In this document: piece by piece, positions 33,410-46,300 of the stretch | Numbering within the stretch: position 1 is the stretch's first letter | Layout: each line of letters begins with the position of its first letter | Assembly: GCA_010094045.1 (NCBI GenBank) | Contig: ML986588.1 | Location: 1-64,000, forward strand | Direction of reading: 5' to 3' | Source of the DNA: Lojkania enalia | Taxonomy: Eukaryota; Ascomycota; Dothideomycetes; Pleosporales | Length of the DNA: 64,000 bases | Program-made: the position numbers and the translations under genes | Notes under the pieces: model-generated | Told to the model about the DNA's origin: nothing | Seen by the model: only the letters and a program-made list of their open reading frames with translations | Database searches by the model: none

Positions 33410-35087
33410 CTACCTAAACACCAATCTCTTGCTCGGACTGGTCCTATCCTCTATTCCCCTATCCTCAATTCCCGGTAAGGTTGGCATGCTCTGGCTCGCT
33501 TGGTGCATCATATTTGCATTCATGCTCCCGTACGGCGTCTGATATGGTGTATTATTCCAGCCGTGCTGAAACTGGTGTGCGTGTTCAGGCAGGAAGCCGC
33601 CGCTGGGGTATCGCTGGGGGGTTGCAGGGGGAGGCGGATAGTTGATTGAGGAGTTGTGGTGGGAAGACGATTTTGAGCGGAGGACCCCGAAGGCCCAGTT
33701 TGAGAGGTTGAAACCGCCGATGAGGATGATGGCTGTGAAAATCTATTTAGAGACAGGGTCAGCGAAGCCCGAGCTGGTAAGGCGGGGCGTTGGTGCTAAA
33801 TTGGACCATGTCTGGGGGGAGATTGGGGTTGAATGGTTGCGGGGGCTGCTGAGGTGCTTGGTGATAAATGTGCTGCACTCGACTTCGCCCGGTGCGTGAG
33901 GGAATGATAGTGCCCATGATGTGGCGGACGAGAAGAGGAAAGGCGAGAAATACCATAGACTTGTAGCTGAACTCCTCCACGAACGCATTGAAAATCATAG
34001 CAAACGTCCTTGCCGTCACACTTGCCCGGGCCACCTTTCTCGGATCACGCTTCATGCACGCCTCCCAGTTCCCGCAAAGCGTTTCCATCGCCGGCACTCG
34101 CTTCGTTGGGTCGCAATGGTTCTCCCGATATTGTTTTGCGCAGGCGGCGATCTCCACCATGATTTCTGCAACGTTTTTGTTGGATTCGATTTCTACATCG
34201 CTCATGACGCTGCTCCAGGCTTGGTAAAGGATATAGAGAAAGAAGCAGGCCAGACAGACGTTGACGAGGAGCTGAAGGTAGAAGGAGAGAACGGATGGGA
34301 GGTCAGGGTGGGCTTCAAGGAAGGTGAAGAAACTGCCCATCTGCTCGGCCATTCCCGGTGGTGCCAGAGCAGTCCGTGCCAGAGCGCTGTTCTTGGCCTT
34401 GCTCTGTTCATTCTCCGAGTTGTCTTCCTCTCGTACTGCCACCTGCTTGGTTTTTGTCCGCCGCTTTCGGACTCGATGCTCTGCCTTCTTGGAAAAATGG
34501 TCTGAGTTCTCCTTCTTCGGGCTCGGGCTCGACCGTAAAATATACTTCCTGACCCAGCTCTCGCGGCGCTTCACGGGGCTCTCGCCTTTTGGTCCAATGG
34601 ATAGCGCACTCATCTTCTTGGTCGGCTGCGTATCCGGCGTCGCCCCCGCCTCGCTGTCCTCGTTCAGCCCAGGTGTGTTTGGTGTGCCGCCGTCGGAGCT
34701 ATCGTAGATAGATTTGGAGGGTGTGCGCAGCTCCCAGGTGCTTGAAACGTGAGACGGCACTGCGGGAAGCGGCTTCGCATTCGATTGCTGTGAGAATAGA
34801 TAGGGCTGGTTATTTGGATCCCGCAGATGCGGCCGGTTCGGTGTTGAGAAGCCGCTGGTCTTGGAGGGCGAATCGAAGACGCTTCGTGAACCTGGCTGGC
34901 CCTCATTAGGCCCTAAATTTAGCCGTTGTTCATGCGAACCTGCACTAGAGGGCAGATTGGATGCGAATATCTTACGCTTCTTCGCAGGTGCGAAATTGCT
35001 AACGAAGGGCGAATTTTCGTCTACACGGCCAATGCTATTCTCATACTCAAAGTCCATAGGCGCAGTAGAATCTCGGTTCCATGCCAT
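33410..35087 (-). CDS. BRL1: Brl1/Brr6-family nuclear envelope protein
   Basis: Two exons (35087-33954 and 33742-33410) give 488 residues. The N-terminal half is disordered and basic. The conserved domain then shows a membrane helix (FYLQLLVNVCLACFFLYILY) and a lumenal segment with four Cys in two pairs (CAKQYRENHC and LCGNWEAC). After it come VARASVTARTFAMIFNAFVEEFSYKSM and a second helix IFTAIILIGGFNLSNWAFG, followed by a Pro/Gln/His tail. This is the disulfide-containing Brl1/Brr6 domain (PF10104), which works at the inner nuclear membrane in nuclear pore assembly and in sensing or maintaining membrane lipid composition. The 211-base intron (33953-33743, GTATTT...CTGACCCTGTCTCTAAATAG) splits the second helix. 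If retained, it stays open and gives a different C-terminus. Whether this is the Brl1 or Brr6 orthologue is unresolved. Confidence 0.88.
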
Positions 35088-35631
35088 GCTTTCTCGAAAG
35101 AGAGTGCGCTCGCCGGGATGGGGTGTGAAATGTGTCGTCCAGTAGTCGGTTGCTAGGAGCCCCAATCGGTGCCGTAAACAACTAACTGGAGCACGGGAAA
35201 ACAGAGATGTGGCTGGGACTGTGGCTGCGGAGGTTGATTCGTCGCTGAAGCTTTTTCGGGTGTGGCGCACGATCCAGAAGTTGGATCCCTTGGCCGACCA
35301 AGAGCCGAGGTAGAAATATTAACATGAAATCGCACAACTATATATACTACCCTTGAAGGCTGGATACCTGTGACGGAAGTAGAGTGAATGACTGGCTGTA
35401 TGCTAACCGTATCGTGCTTATAGATGCTGGTCAATTCTACGCGGAGCCGCTGCACAATGTGAATCATTGCAAGGCATCATGAGGGAACTATTATTATTAA
35501 TGATTGTACTACGGAATACAACTTGTCTAACATCTCCATTCTAGGAGTTCATACACTACTCGGATATCGCTTCTCTAATTATCCCGGAAACGCCGAAAAG
35601 GTCCAACACAAAACGTTTTTCTCTCAGCCAA
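35088..35631. other. Spacer between two minus-strand genes
   Basis: 540 bases that should contain the promoter of the Brl1/Brr6 gene and the 3' UTR of FAS beta. Open frame continues upstream of the 35087 start to about 35270 but lacks an ATG start. No other feature was seen. Confidence 0.4.
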
Positions 35632-38600
35632 CTAAGCGGCTACAGGTGCCCCTTTGGGGTCCTCTTTCTCGTATTTCTCCCAGTTCGCTAGAATATTTCC
35701 AATCTTGGGTGAATTTGTCAGCTTATACACCTCTTCGAAGTACTCTCGGCTTAGCTCGAACGGCTTCGCAGTAACGTTGGGAATATATTTGCCAATCAAC
35801 TTCGATGGATCGATGGATGTCTTGTGGATCTTCTTGAGTAGGAAGCTCCTGAAGGGCTTAACACCAGAGCGCAAGAAAGTGCTGTGGAACGGCACATCGA
35901 TGCCCCTCAATGGGATCGTAGCATAGCCACGCTGAAGCTCAAGCGGCTTGGGCTTCGACTCCGTCTCCATTGCACAACCCTTGATGATTTCCACAAGGTG
36001 GGCCTTGACCTCTTCAAGAGACATGGTGCCCATAAGAGACTGGATGTCGACATTCTGCGACTTGAGGTAGTTCGTGACATTGCCGAGGCAATCAAGTGCT
36101 CGGAGGTCACCCGCGCAGACGTATTGTTGATTGACAACGTTGAGGTTGACAATTTCCAGTAACCACCCAGTTTCCTCGGAGATGTTCTCAACAACGAATT
36201 GCAGGGCTTGTTCGTTGAACGTCTTCGAGATCCTACTAGGGTTGACGGCACACATGGAATAATTCGAGCGGCCACTCTCGTCACGTTCCACAGCGACCTG
36301 CATTGTCAATCCACGATAGAACACGACTGACACCAAGCTCTCAATTGGCATGACCTCAGCAAGTGCAGCAAGAGCCGAGTATTCCCCAAGTGAGTGTCCA
36401 GCAAAGGTACTGTCGCGTTGGACTAGGCCCTTGGCGCGCATATCCTCGAAGGAAGCCTTCTCCATGAGGGTTAGAGCAGGCTGGGTGAATTGCGTAGCCG
36501 ACAGCAAACCGGTGGGAGACTTGTAAGTATACGATGTTGTGTTCTCATCGATCTCTTTGAAGATCTTCTCCGACTTGATAGATCCATCTGAGCTGACAGT
36601 TTCGAAAGTCATGGACATGTAATTTTGACGAATGGCTTTGCCGCGCGGTCCACCAAAATGGATTGTGAGCTCCTTGGGGTTGTTCTTGACAATGTTCGTG
36701 ATGGCAAAGCCTAAAGAAAAGTTAGTTCGATGTTCTAGGCAGATCGCACCGTGTGCAAAGGCAGAATTCATACCATAATTGTCCATGAAGTGCTTGTCTG
36801 CGCGATCCCAGACTTCCTTCGCTACCGGACTACTGGCGTATAGATCCATACCCATACCCTGCTCTTGCGAACCTTGACCAGTAAATACATATGCCGTGGT
36901 TGGCTGCTCGACCTCGGCTTCACCAAGCAACACCTTGTCTTCAGTTTCCTTGTTGCTAGCTTCAATCTTGATGATCTTGCGGCCAGAGACCATGCCCACG
37001 TGCTGGAGCTTAACATCGATGGTATCATCCGGAAGTACCATACCGACGAGGTTGACGTGGAAGCCCCTGACACGACCAATGTGGTTCTCAGCGGCCCAAG
37101 TTTCGACCAAGCTTCGAACAGCGGCACTAGAGTACATGCCGTGAGTAATGGTACCGGGAAGGTTGGCGTAGCTTGCAAAGACACGGGAGACGTGAATCGG
37201 ATTGTAATCGCCGGAGACACGAGCATAAGTCTCGTTTGAAGCGGGGGCCTTCAAGGTTAATGGTGTTTTGCCATTCAGCGGAATTGGGTTCTCAAAGTTG
37301 ACAGGCTGGTCAATGGCAGAGCCGTTGCGTTCGAGATAATCTAGCACGGGGTTACCATAAGAGGTACCGGACTGATAGTCAACTGAAGCGATCTGAATAA
37401 TTTCCTTTGTCGGTAGTTCCAGTAACACTTCACCAATCGTTTCAACCTCGCTGAATGCGGTCTTGGTCTTGTAACGGACGAAGCTCTGGAGCTTAAAGGT
37501 CAGGGTTTTGTTCAAAAGCTCAATCTCTGGCTCTTCCAGGTTAAACCACTCCTTAGAACGTAAGATAGCTACATCCTTTGACGTTGCTAAGTGCAACTGC
37601 ATTGGCGTTTCAGTCTTCCTTTGGAAAGTGTTCTCGAAATCACTGTACGCGCCACGGTACAAAAACTGGCTTGTGACCTCCATGACTGGAGCACCGCCAC
37701 GAGTAATGGTACCGCATACCTCAACCATCTTGCCTGAGTCCTGGTTAATGACTGCATTGATTTGAGCGGTTGTGTCAAGGACATCGCCCTTCTTCAGGGG
37801 TTCGGCGCCAGGGATCATGCGGAAACCGTTCGAGAGATGGACAAGCTTCAAGAGGTCACCGTCAATGGCCCTTGGGAAGATAGGCTTTGTAATGGCCTTC
37901 CAGCCAACCACGATGGCGAAGTCCATGGGCGCCCAGACCTCCTTGCCAGGGCGATCGACGAAAGCTTCGCCTGTGTTGCCAACCGCATGAACGAAGTCGT
38001 TGATGGCTTCGCTTGTAACAGTAGCTCGACCACCATCGAACTTGGATGTGACCGCAGCATCAAATGGAACAGCTTCGTCGCCAAACCAAATCTTGTAGTA
38101 GAATTCTTTGATCCTATCATTACGGGCGTCCATGATCTCATGGATAGGCGCGTACCCGACTTCAGGGCGGTAGATGAATTTCAGAGGAAGGGCAACAGCT
38201 TTCTTCAACACCGTCCGCTCCTCGAACAGGTTGACTGTGATCTCATTGTTCTTTGCCAGGCTAATTTCAATTGTCTTGATGTGTTTGCCTCCCTGGTATG
38301 GCTCCTTCACCGTAATGACAGTCTTTGCGGGTTCGTTTGGATTCGAGATCTCCACAATCATCCCGAAGGTGGGTGCGAAAATTCTCTGCATTGGATTGGT
38401 CTGGTATCGTTGACCCTGAACGAAGATGTCGGCGGTGAAGAATGCATGCCTCCAGGAATAAGCATTGCCGGCCAGAAGATTAAGCCACGAGTTGACATCA
38501 GGTAGGGTAGCGTTGGAAGCCGATGAGAGCCGATAGACAATTTTATTCTCAAGTTGGGATACGGTCAAACCATCAACCTCCGCTGTGTGGTTGTCGGTAA

Positions 38601-41600
38601 GAAGCTTGCTTCCGAAGTACTCGATGACGGGTACCTTAGACTCATCGCCATCATAGACATCGCGGAGTAGGAACTTGACATGGTTGAGATGAATGCCATC
38701 CAGAATGTCTTTGACTGGCTCGTCGACTTTGGTCGAGTATTTAGCAGCCATTGGGCCTTGTAGAATACAAGTTCTGCCAACATCCTGGTCAACCACAGCT
38801 TCAAGGTCTTCAGACTGCCAAAGCGAGTCTTTCTTGAAGAAGAATTCAAAGCTATCGTCGAGGACCGGTACGAAGGGAACCGGCTTCTGACCGCGTCGCT
38901 GGCAAAGTAGAAGGAAATGCTGAACGTCTTGGGCATTGATAAGCTGATATTGAGCATCAGGGTAGGCTTTGAAGACGTTCTCGAGGACTAGGCAGGGTTT
39001 GGCCAGTTGCTCGTAGTTTTGGATCAACGAATCACCGTTGGTCTTGCTGAAGCGCTCTTCTAATCTTCGGATGAAATCGCCCGTCAGGCGCATTAAGCTT
39101 GGGTCGATCCAGCGGGATTCGTGCTTGACATACATCAAGTCAACCATGCGCTGGACAACTTCAGAGTAGGTCATATCTTCAAGATCTACTGATTCGCCTC
39201 TCTTGTTCCTTCCGAACCAAACCTTCTGAAAGTCGTTATTCAATTTAGAGATGATATACTCGCGCATTTTCTTCAGCTCAGGGATTCGCTTGGCCTTGTC
39301 CAAACTAAAGATCTTCTTGTCCATTTCGTGCCAAAACATGACACCACGTGTAGCCAACTTATGAATTGGCTCACCCATTTCGGATCGCACGGTAATAACG
39401 CCGCCGGCAGGGCCTTTGTATGTCTTCTCCCATTCACCATCGACCAAGCCAGGAGCGTCTACGATGGCCTGCTTTGCATTTTTAGAAGTATGCGCTTCCT
39501 TAGCAGTCATCATACGGCTTCCGAATAAGCATCCATCGTAAGGCATCGGTGGATACCCGAATCGTTTTGACCATTCACCTGTAAGATACGGGTATGTATC
39601 TTCTGCCCCACCAAAACCAGACCCAGCAACGAGAATGAGGTTTTCGCACTTGCGAATACGACCATACATTTGGAGGATTGGTTGATGGAAGTCTTCAAAT
39701 GAATGGTGACCGCCACCACGACCTCCGGTCCACTGCAGAATGACAGGGAAGGTGGGGTTTGCTTTAGCAATGTTGATAGTTTGCTGAATGGCTTCGACGG
39801 AGCCAGGCTTGAAGGCAATATGTTTAATCCCCAACGTCTCTATATATTCGTTTGCAACCTCAATAGATGGAACACCAGCACCAATCGTGAGACCTTCAAC
39901 AGGAACGCCCTCAGCTCTCAGTTTGCCGATCATGGGTATTTGCCAAGCCATTGCACGAGGGTTGACATATATTAGATTGACCGTGATACCACGACCGGCT
40001 GGGATGGCTTTCTCAATTTTGCTGATAGCTGCAGTCATGGTTTTCTCGTTGTAGTAACCACCACCTGCAAGTTCAATGTGGAAGCCAGCGTTCATAGTCG
40101 CGGCTACGAAGTCCCATGGCACTGTTGTGGGTGTCATACCAGCAACCATGACAGGCGGAAGGCCAAGCATTCTGCTCATCTTTGTGTCGACGTACGTCTG
40201 ACCAGTAGACGTCTTGACTAGCCGCGGTCCGTGCTCCTTGACCCAGTCAACGGCATATTTGACAGCATGCTCGGCATCACGATCAAAGATTTCCGGCTTA
40301 TACCCAACCTCTGCATTCTGGCCATCAATGTTACCTGCGAGGATGACACGAACACCGGTGCCATCTTTGTTGCGATTGGTCAACACACCGAGACCGGAGA
40401 TACCGCCCGGACCAAAGTCGAGGATATGCGTTGCTCTCGGGAAGACCGTCGCCTTCTCCCAATTCACAGAATCGTTGGTGATCATGCGTATAAGGTCCGG
40501 TATGATGTTATCAGAATCTGACTCCCGAACATCCTCGCCGGTATGAGTGTTGTACAAGGGAATGCCAAGGCTGTTGGATGGGGTTGCGAGATCCTTTAGG
40601 TCATCTCGAAGCTGTTTTGTAGCATCTGAGAGATAAGGGCTATGGAATGGCGCTGTAATAGGCAAGAATCGGTTAACAAAACGCACTTTACGCTCTGTAA
40701 ACGGGATTCTCGTCTGGTCAAGGCCCGTTAGGGCCTTCGATTTCCGCAAACGCACGTTCAAACCATAGAGAGCAATTGGTGGGCCCGTAACAACAAAGTT
40801 GCGAGCGCTATTAACTAGAGAGATGCCAATATGCCGGTCTTCAGGCAAATGGGCGTTGGTAGCATCGATATGATCTTGGACGGCTTTCTTCGAAAGGTCT
40901 CGTATAGAAAGCATAGGAGTGGGTGTGCCTTCGCCATTATCTAAAGAGTCCTGAAGGATATTGGGCGCGAGGGATGTCCTAGGGTATGCTTGCTGACTCC
41001 TGGACCCGATCCAAAAAAGGATAGTAATGGCTTTATGAGCAGCAGTCTCGAATGACGGCCAGTTCTCGGCCTCAGCAATTGCGGCGGCAGTGACTATACC
41101 CTGTGAATGTCCAGTGACACCGGAGAGGCGATCACGGATAAGGCCAGGGTGGTTGCCAAGCACTCTGCAAGTCACGACGTAGTGAGCGAGTTGAGTCAAC
41201 CCAATCAAGGGAAGACTGACAGGAGCAGAGACCAAATAATCAGTATCCGGCTGTGACTCCTTGTTGTTCAGCCATCGCATAACGTCGAGGCCCTTAGAGT
41301 AGAGCTTCTCAGCTCGTGGGTCGCGCGCAAGATTCTGAAGATGCGATGCTTCAGCAGCAATGAAATCTTCGACAAATGAGGGATAGGTGGTGTAAATTTC
41401 GCGCAGCTCCTCAAAGTACTCCTCAATGTTGCCCTGTCCGCCCAAAATGGCATAAATGAAGGCGTTCTCATCGGCAGCTTCGCGGAGAAGAGCCGAGTCA
41501 TGGGGTTTTATGGGCCGCTCGACCGCGGAACGTGCAGCATAGTACGCCCGCACGGTGTTCAGTTTCTTCTCCTTGATCCCTGGCAGAGTCGCTGCCAAAG

Positions 41601-42042
41601 CGTGCACTTCGTTTCCGCGTAAGAAAGCACGCTCGAACTCGTTTACAATGAGCTTGAGAATCTCTTCAAACGACCCGGGGTCGTCTCCTTCCTCAACCTC
41701 CTGGGCCATGAAGCCCATGTATCGCGCCACCAGCTCGGGCACTGAGGACGGCTCGTCGTCCAGCGCCAGCTCGTCCGTAGGCTCGGGGAGAGTGGCTTTG
41801 AAGGCATCCCTCAATTGCTGCGCATTGAAATGTAGGGCGGTCGGGATTAGGAGGGTGTACTCGAGTGAGCCGTGAGAGAGAACGAGGGGTCGCAGCGACG
41901 CCTGCGAGCGGGGCGTCGAGATGCCGGTCTGGGGCCCAGATCCGTACATTTTCGGCTTGGAGAAGGTGTTTGAGACGGGCCGAAAATGTGAAGCCGTGTA
42001 GTTCGGAGGGTTCTCGGGGACAAGGGTAGTCTGCTGGGCCAT
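35632..42042 (-). CDS. FAS1: Fatty acid synthase beta subunit
   Basis: Two exons (42042-36774 and 36710-35632) give 2115 residues, the normal size. Domains in order: acetyl transferase with active-site GHSQG (in [12 protein letters not shown]); enoyl reductase with [18 protein letters not shown] and [15 protein letters not shown]; dehydratase with [14 protein letters not shown] and the hot-dog [10 protein letters not shown]; and malonyl/palmitoyl transferase with [16 protein letters not shown] and [14 protein letters not shown]. With the alpha subunit it builds the alpha6/beta6 cytosolic synthase making palmitoyl- and stearoyl-CoA. The single intron (36773-36711) is 63 bases and has no stop in frame. 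Without removing it the conserved [18 protein letters not shown] junction would be broken. A second possible start, MYGSG at 41949, matches where many fungal homologues begin. Length and intact domains suggest the primary-metabolism synthase. Confidence 0.96.
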   Translation of the reverse strand: MAQQTTLVPENPPNYTASHFRPVSNTFSKPKMYGSGPQTGISTPRSQASLRPLVLSHGSLEYTLLIPTALHFNAQQLRDAFKATLPEPTDELALDDEPSSVPELVARYMGFMAQEVEEGDDPGSFEEILKLIVNEFERAFLRGNEVHALAATLPGIKEKKLNTVRAYYAARSAVERPIKPHDSALLREAADENAFIYAILGGQGNIEEYFEELREIYTTYPSFVEDFIAAEASHLQNLARDPRAEKLYSKGLDVMRWLNNKESQPDTDYLVSAPVSLPLIGLTQLAHYVVTCRVLGNHPGLIRDRLSGVTGHSQGIVTAAAIAEAENWPSFETAAHKAITILFWIGSRSQQAYPRTSLAPNILQDSLDNGEGTPTPMLSIRDLSKKAVQDHIDATNAHLPEDRHIGISLVNSARNFVVTGPPIALYGLNVRLRKSKALTGLDQTRIPFTERKVRFVNRFLPITAPFHSPYLSDATKQLRDDLKDLATPSNSLGIPLYNTHTGEDVRESDSDNIIPDLIRMITNDSVNWEKATVFPRATHILDFGPGGISGLGVLTNRNKDGTGVRVILAGNIDGQNAEVGYKPEIFDRDAEHAVKYAVDWVKEHGPRLVKTSTGQTYVDTKMSRMLGLPPVMVAGMTPTTVPWDFVAATMNAGFHIELAGGGYYNEKTMTAAISKIEKAIPAGRGITVNLIYVNPRAMAWQIPMIGKLRAEGVPVEGLTIGAGVPSIEVANEYIETLGIKHIAFKPGSVEAIQQTINIAKANPTFPVILQWTGGRGGGHHSFEDFHQPILQMYGRIRKCENLILVAGSGFGGAEDTYPYLTGEWSKRFGYPPMPYDGCLFGSRMMTAKEAHTSKNAKQAIVDAPGLVDGEWEKTYKGPAGGVITVRSEMGEPIHKLATRGVMFWHEMDKKIFSLDKAKRIPELKKMREYIISKLNNDFQKVWFGRNKRGESVDLEDMTYSEVVQRMVDLMYVKHESRWIDPSLMRLTGDFIRRLEERFSKTNGDSLIQNYEQLAKPCLVLENVFKAYPDAQYQLINAQDVQHFLLLCQRRGQKPVPFVPVLDDSFEFFFKKDSLWQSEDLEAVVDQDVGRTCILQGPMAAKYSTKVDEPVKDILDGIHLNHVKFLLRDVYDGDESKVPVIEYFGSKLLTDNHTAEVDGLTVSQLENKIVYRLSSASNATLPDVNSWLNLLAGNAYSWRHAFFTADIFVQGQRYQTNPMQRIFAPTFGMIVEISNPNEPAKTVITVKEPYQGGKHIKTIEISLAKNNEITVNLFEERTVLKKAVALPLKFIYRPEVGYAPIHEIMDARNDRIKEFYYKIWFGDEAVPFDAAVTSKFDGGRATVTSEAINDFVHAVGNTGEAFVDRPGKEVWAPMDFAIVVGWKAITKPIFPRAIDGDLLKLVHLSNGFRMIPGAEPLKKGDVLDTTAQINAVINQDSGKMVEVCGTITRGGAPVMEVTSQFLYRGAYSDFENTFQRKTETPMQLHLATSKDVAILRSKEWFNLEEPEIELLNKTLTFKLQSFVRYKTKTAFSEVETIGEVLLELPTKEIIQIASVDYQSGTSYGNPVLDYLERNGSAIDQPVNFENPIPLNGKTPLTLKAPASNETYARVSGDYNPIHVSRVFASYANLPGTITHGMYSSAAVRSLVETWAAENHIGRVRGFHVNLVGMVLPDDTIDVKLQHVGMVSGRKIIKIEASNKETEDKVLLGEAEVEQPTTAYVFTGQGSQEQGMGMDLYASSPVAKEVWDRADKHFMDNYGMNSAFAHGAICLEHRTNFSLGFAITNIVKNNPKELTIHFGGPRGKAIRQNYMSMTFETVSSDGSIKSEKIFKEIDENTTSYTYKSPTGLLSATQFTQPALTLMEKASFEDMRAKGLVQRDSTFAGHSLGEYSALAALAEVMPIESLVSVVFYRGLTMQVAVERDESGRSNYSMCAVNPSRISKTFNEQALQFVVENISEETGWLLEIVNLNVVNQQYVCAGDLRALDCLGNVTNYLKSQNVDIQSLMGTMSLEEVKAHLVEIIKGCAMETESKPKPLELQRGYATIPLRGIDVPFHSTFLRSGVKPFRSFLLKKIHKTSIDPSKLIGKYIPNVTAKPFELSREYFEEVYKLTNSPKIGNILANWEKYEKEDPKGAPVAA

Positions 42043-43359
42043 GTGTGAGCGGCGAGTCTGATGGGCTTTGCTGGTAACAGCACGGAACACAGCGGAAAGA
42101 GCAGTGCAAATCGCGAAGAAGAAGCGTAGACCCTGCTTACCCGTACAGATATTAAGGAACAGCGGCCGTGAGTGCGACTTCTGCCTCTGGACTCGGATTT
42201 CCGCAGCGAAATCTAGCCTGGAAAGTATGAGCTTGCGAGCGCGGTCATGCGAGGAGGCACGCCCTCATGACTTCTTCACGATGGGAATGCAATTGACGTA
42301 CCTAGAATGCAGATTTGCCTCGGTAGAAGCTAATATGACACGAGGTGCTCGGGAATTCGTCTTCACTGCAAACTAAATTGCAGCTCCCTTGCCGTAAACA
42401 GCTCGCCTTGCGCGCTGGAGGAAGCAACCGGGCGATAGTAATCAGAGAAACGATATACGGAGAGGAGAAACAGGGCGGTGAGAAGGATTGGGATAGAGGG
42501 GAGAGGACGAGGGCGAGGGGAGCGGGCGTGGGCAATTAACGGCAGCGCTGTCTATGAACTTTTTCCCAGAGGTTGCCCTTTGCAGCTCGGCTAGGGCGGC
42601 GCTAGCGGGTCGTTGGCGTGCAGGGATGCTCTGGACGGTTGGGGTTGCGAGGTGCCGGAACCTGCGTCTAGAGAAATGATGACGGAATGGGGCCCCAACG
42701 GGATCCACGGGTGCGGGCGCAGGCAGCGCGGCGGGTGGTGCTGCCAATGTGCCAATGAAGCGTTCAGTGATAGCTGATCCGCCGTGCCTGCGTGGTGTTG
42801 GGCGAACCTTGGAAGTGTTGACGCTCGCAAGCCGGACCATTTCGGTCTAGAGAGCCCCAGCAGTGGCTTGCTCCCCAAAATTCAGCAGCCGAAATTTGTG
42901 TTGGGAGCCCACCACGCACCGACAAGCTCGCCGGCAGGGGTGCTTGTTTTTTAGGCCAGACCCCAGGAATTCCTCAACACGCTGCAACGGCTCCCTCTTC
43001 CCTTCGAACGAGCGATAAACAGCCAATGCGTTGGGCCGTCGGCGCTCCTAATCCTCCCGTCTTCTCAAGCGCTCCTCTACTGTCTCTCTCATAACTCCCG
43101 CGGTCCAGAGAGAGATCATCGAGACTCCTCCCGTAGCTACGCCATCTTACCACACCGTAATAATTGGAGCACGCCGCCGCTCTTACCATTGGGCCCGGCT
43201 GCTCCTTCCTTTTTTTTCTACCACCTCAATTCATCAACAAGATACCCCTCCCTCTCTGCTCCCTATCCCTCGCCGGCCGTCTACGATACCCTGTGAGGCT
43301 CACCGGGTGTCTTAATATCCTCCTCCCTATACCCACGGCCGCGGTTCAATTCCTTCACG
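42043..43359. promoter_or_regulatory. Shared divergent promoter of the FAS beta and alpha genes
   Basis: The two FAS subunits start 1.3 kb apart and point away from each other, an arrangement that favours balanced expression of an equimolar complex. On the alpha side the plus strand from about 43190 to 43340 is pyrimidine-rich, like a fungal 5' leader. One CCTCGG (42318-42323) matches the FarA/FarB core of Aspergillus. One copy of a six-base motif in 1.3 kb is close to chance, so this is only suggestive. No other gene lies here. Confidence 0.6.
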
Positions 43360-46300
43360 ATGCGTCCGGAAGTCGAGCAGGAGCTCTCCCACACCCTGCT
43401 CATTGAGCTTTTGGCATACCAATTCGCGTCGCCCGTAAGGTGGATCGAGACGCAAGATGTTGTGCTCGGAGAGAAGACCACCGAGCGCATCGTGGAAGTC
43501 GGTCCCACGGATACCCTTGGCGTAATGGCGAAGCGCACGCTGGCCCTGAAATATGAGGCCCACGATGCGGCGCTGTCAGTACAGAGGCAGATCCTCTGCT
43601 ACAACAAGGATGCAAAGGACATTTACTATGAAATGGACCCGGTGGAGGATGAGCCCGCACCCGCAGCTTCAAGCAGTGCGGATGCACCAGCAGCCCCTTC
43701 TTCTGCACCAGCGGCAGCTCCAGTGGCCGCTCCCCCGCCAGCAGCGAGTGCAGGCCCAGCAGCACAGGTCCCGGATGCACCAGTGACGGCAACCGATGTT
43801 TTGCGTGCATTGGTTGCCCAGAAGCTGAAGAAGCCTCTCCTGGACATTCCCCTAAGCAAGGCGATCAAGGATTTGGTTGGAGGTGAGCTGCTTCGCAGAA
43901 TTGGTAGTCAGACAAATCCTAACTCATATCAGGGAAATCTACGCTTCAGAACGAGATTCTTGGAGACTTAGGCAAAGAATTCGGCTCAACTCCAGAAAAA
44001 CCAGAAGATACCCCCCTAGACGAGCTCGGTGCTTCGATGCAAGCTACCTTCAATGGCCAACTTGGAAAGCAGTCTTCCTCGCTCATTGCCCGAATGGTAT
44101 CGTCTAAGATGCCTGGTGGCTTTAATATTACGGCTGTGCGAAAGCACTTGGAGAACCGATGGGGCCTTGCACAGGGCCGCCAGGACGGTGTTCTTCTGCT
44201 CGCCCTTACTAACGAACCAGCCGCACGTCTTGGATCAGAGAATGATGGAAAGGCATGGCTTGACGATATGACCAACAAGTATGCAGCACAGGCTGGAATC
44301 AATCTCTCTGCTCCTGCCACCGGAGGGGATGCTGGTGGTGCTGCTGGAGGCATGATGATGGATCCTGCCGCTATTGACGCTCTCACCAAAGACCAGCGAA
44401 TGCTGTTCAAACAGCAATTGGAGCTGTTCGCGAGATATCTCAAGATGGATCTCCGGGCGGGCGATAAGGCTTTTGTTGGTTCGCAAAGGGCTGCAGCAGC
44501 CTTACAAGCTCAATTGGACCTTTGGACCGCCGAGCACGGCGATTTCTACGCTTCCGGCATAGAGCCACAATTTACTTCACTCAAAGCTCGCGTCTACGAT
44601 TCCTCGTGGAATTGGGCTCGCCAGGATGCGCTCTGCATGTACTACGATATCCTTTTTGGCCGGCTGAAGGCGGTTGATCGAGAAATCGTAAGCCGCTGCA
44701 TCAACATTATGAACAGGTCAAATCCTTTACTCCTCGATTTTATGCAGTACCACATGGATCACTGCCCAACCGAACGCGGAGAGACTTACGAGCTGGCCAA
44801 AGAACTCGGCCAGCAGCTCATTGAAAATTGTAAGGATGTGCTCAATGAAGCGCCAGTTTTCAAGGATGTCGCCATCCCCACTGCACCCCATTTGGACATC
44901 GATGCCAAAGGTAACATGAACTATTCCGAAATCCCCAGGCCCAGTGTCCGCAAGCTTGAGCATTACGTTCGGGAGATGGCCGAAGGAGGCAAGCTCTCCG
45001 AGTACGGTAATCGCACGAAGGTCCAAAATGACTTGCAGCGAATCTACAAGCTCATCAAGCAGCAACACAAGCTTTCCAAATCTTCGCAGCTGCAAATTAA
45101 GACCCTTTACAGCAACGTCATTCGCTCGCTCTCAATGAACGAGGGTCAGATTATGCCGAGCGAGAATGGAAAGGCCAATGGAGTCTCCAAGAAACGCAAC
45201 GGTCGAATTCAGGCGCCGTCTAAGCAAGGAAAAGTTGAGACCATTCCATTCCTTCATTTGAAGAGAAAGGATGACCATGGCTGGGAATATAGCAAGAAGC
45301 TTACTGGCGTCTACCTCGACTGCCTAGAGAACGCCGCCAAGTCTGGTGTCACCTTCCAAGGCAAAAATGCGCTCATGACTGGCGCAGGTGCAGGATCTAT
45401 TGGCGCCGAAGTTCTCCAGGGCCTAATCAGTGGTGGTGCCAAAGTTGTCGTCACTACATCACGATTTTCGCGTGAGGTCAACGAGTACTATCAATCTATG
45501 TATACTCGTTATGGCGCTCGCGGCTCGCAACTCATCGTTGTGCCATTCAATCAAGGCAGCAAGCAAGACGTCGAGGCTTTAGTTGAGTACATCTTCGATG
45601 CCAAGAAGGGACTTGGTTGGGATCTAGACTATGTTGTTCCCTTCGCAGCCATATCGGAGAATGGCCGCGAGATTGATAGTATCGATTCAAAATCTGAGCT
45701 CGCTCACCGCATCATGCTTACCAACCTCCTCCGGCTACTGGGCGCCGTTAAGACACACAAAGAGGCCAATGGCTATGAGACTCGCCCGGCTCAGGTTATC
45801 CTCCCCCTTTCACCCAACCACGGTACCTTCGGCAACGACGGCTTGTACGCCGAGTCCAAGATTGCCCTAGAAACTCTCTTCTCCAGGTGGCACTCCGAGA
45901 GCTGGGGTAGCTTCCTCACTATCTGCGGGGCTGTTATTGGCTGGACTCGAGGTACTGGTCTTATGGCCGGTAACAATGTCGTAGCCGAGGGTATTGAGAA
46001 GTATGGTGTACGTACGTTCTCCCAGCAAGAGATGGCTTTCAATTTGCTTGGTCTGATGGCCCCACCAATTGTCAACCTTTGTCAGGTTGAGCCTGTCTGG
46101 GCTGATCTGAACGGTGGATTCCAGTATATCCCCAACCTCAAGGACCTTATGACAGACCTCCGTAAGGAGTTCATGGAAACTAGCGAGGTTCGCAAGGCCG
46201 TTATCAAGGAGAATGCCATTGAGAACAAGATTGTTAATGGTGAAGCGAGCGAAGCTCTTTACAAGAAAGCATCTATTCAGCCAAGAGCGAATTTGAAGTT

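Noticed and set aside
37762..38505. Long plus-strand open frames opposite FAS beta (also 36865-37239 and 39703-40054)
   Set aside because: They are antisense shadows of a strongly conserved coding strand with no start context, introns or family signature.
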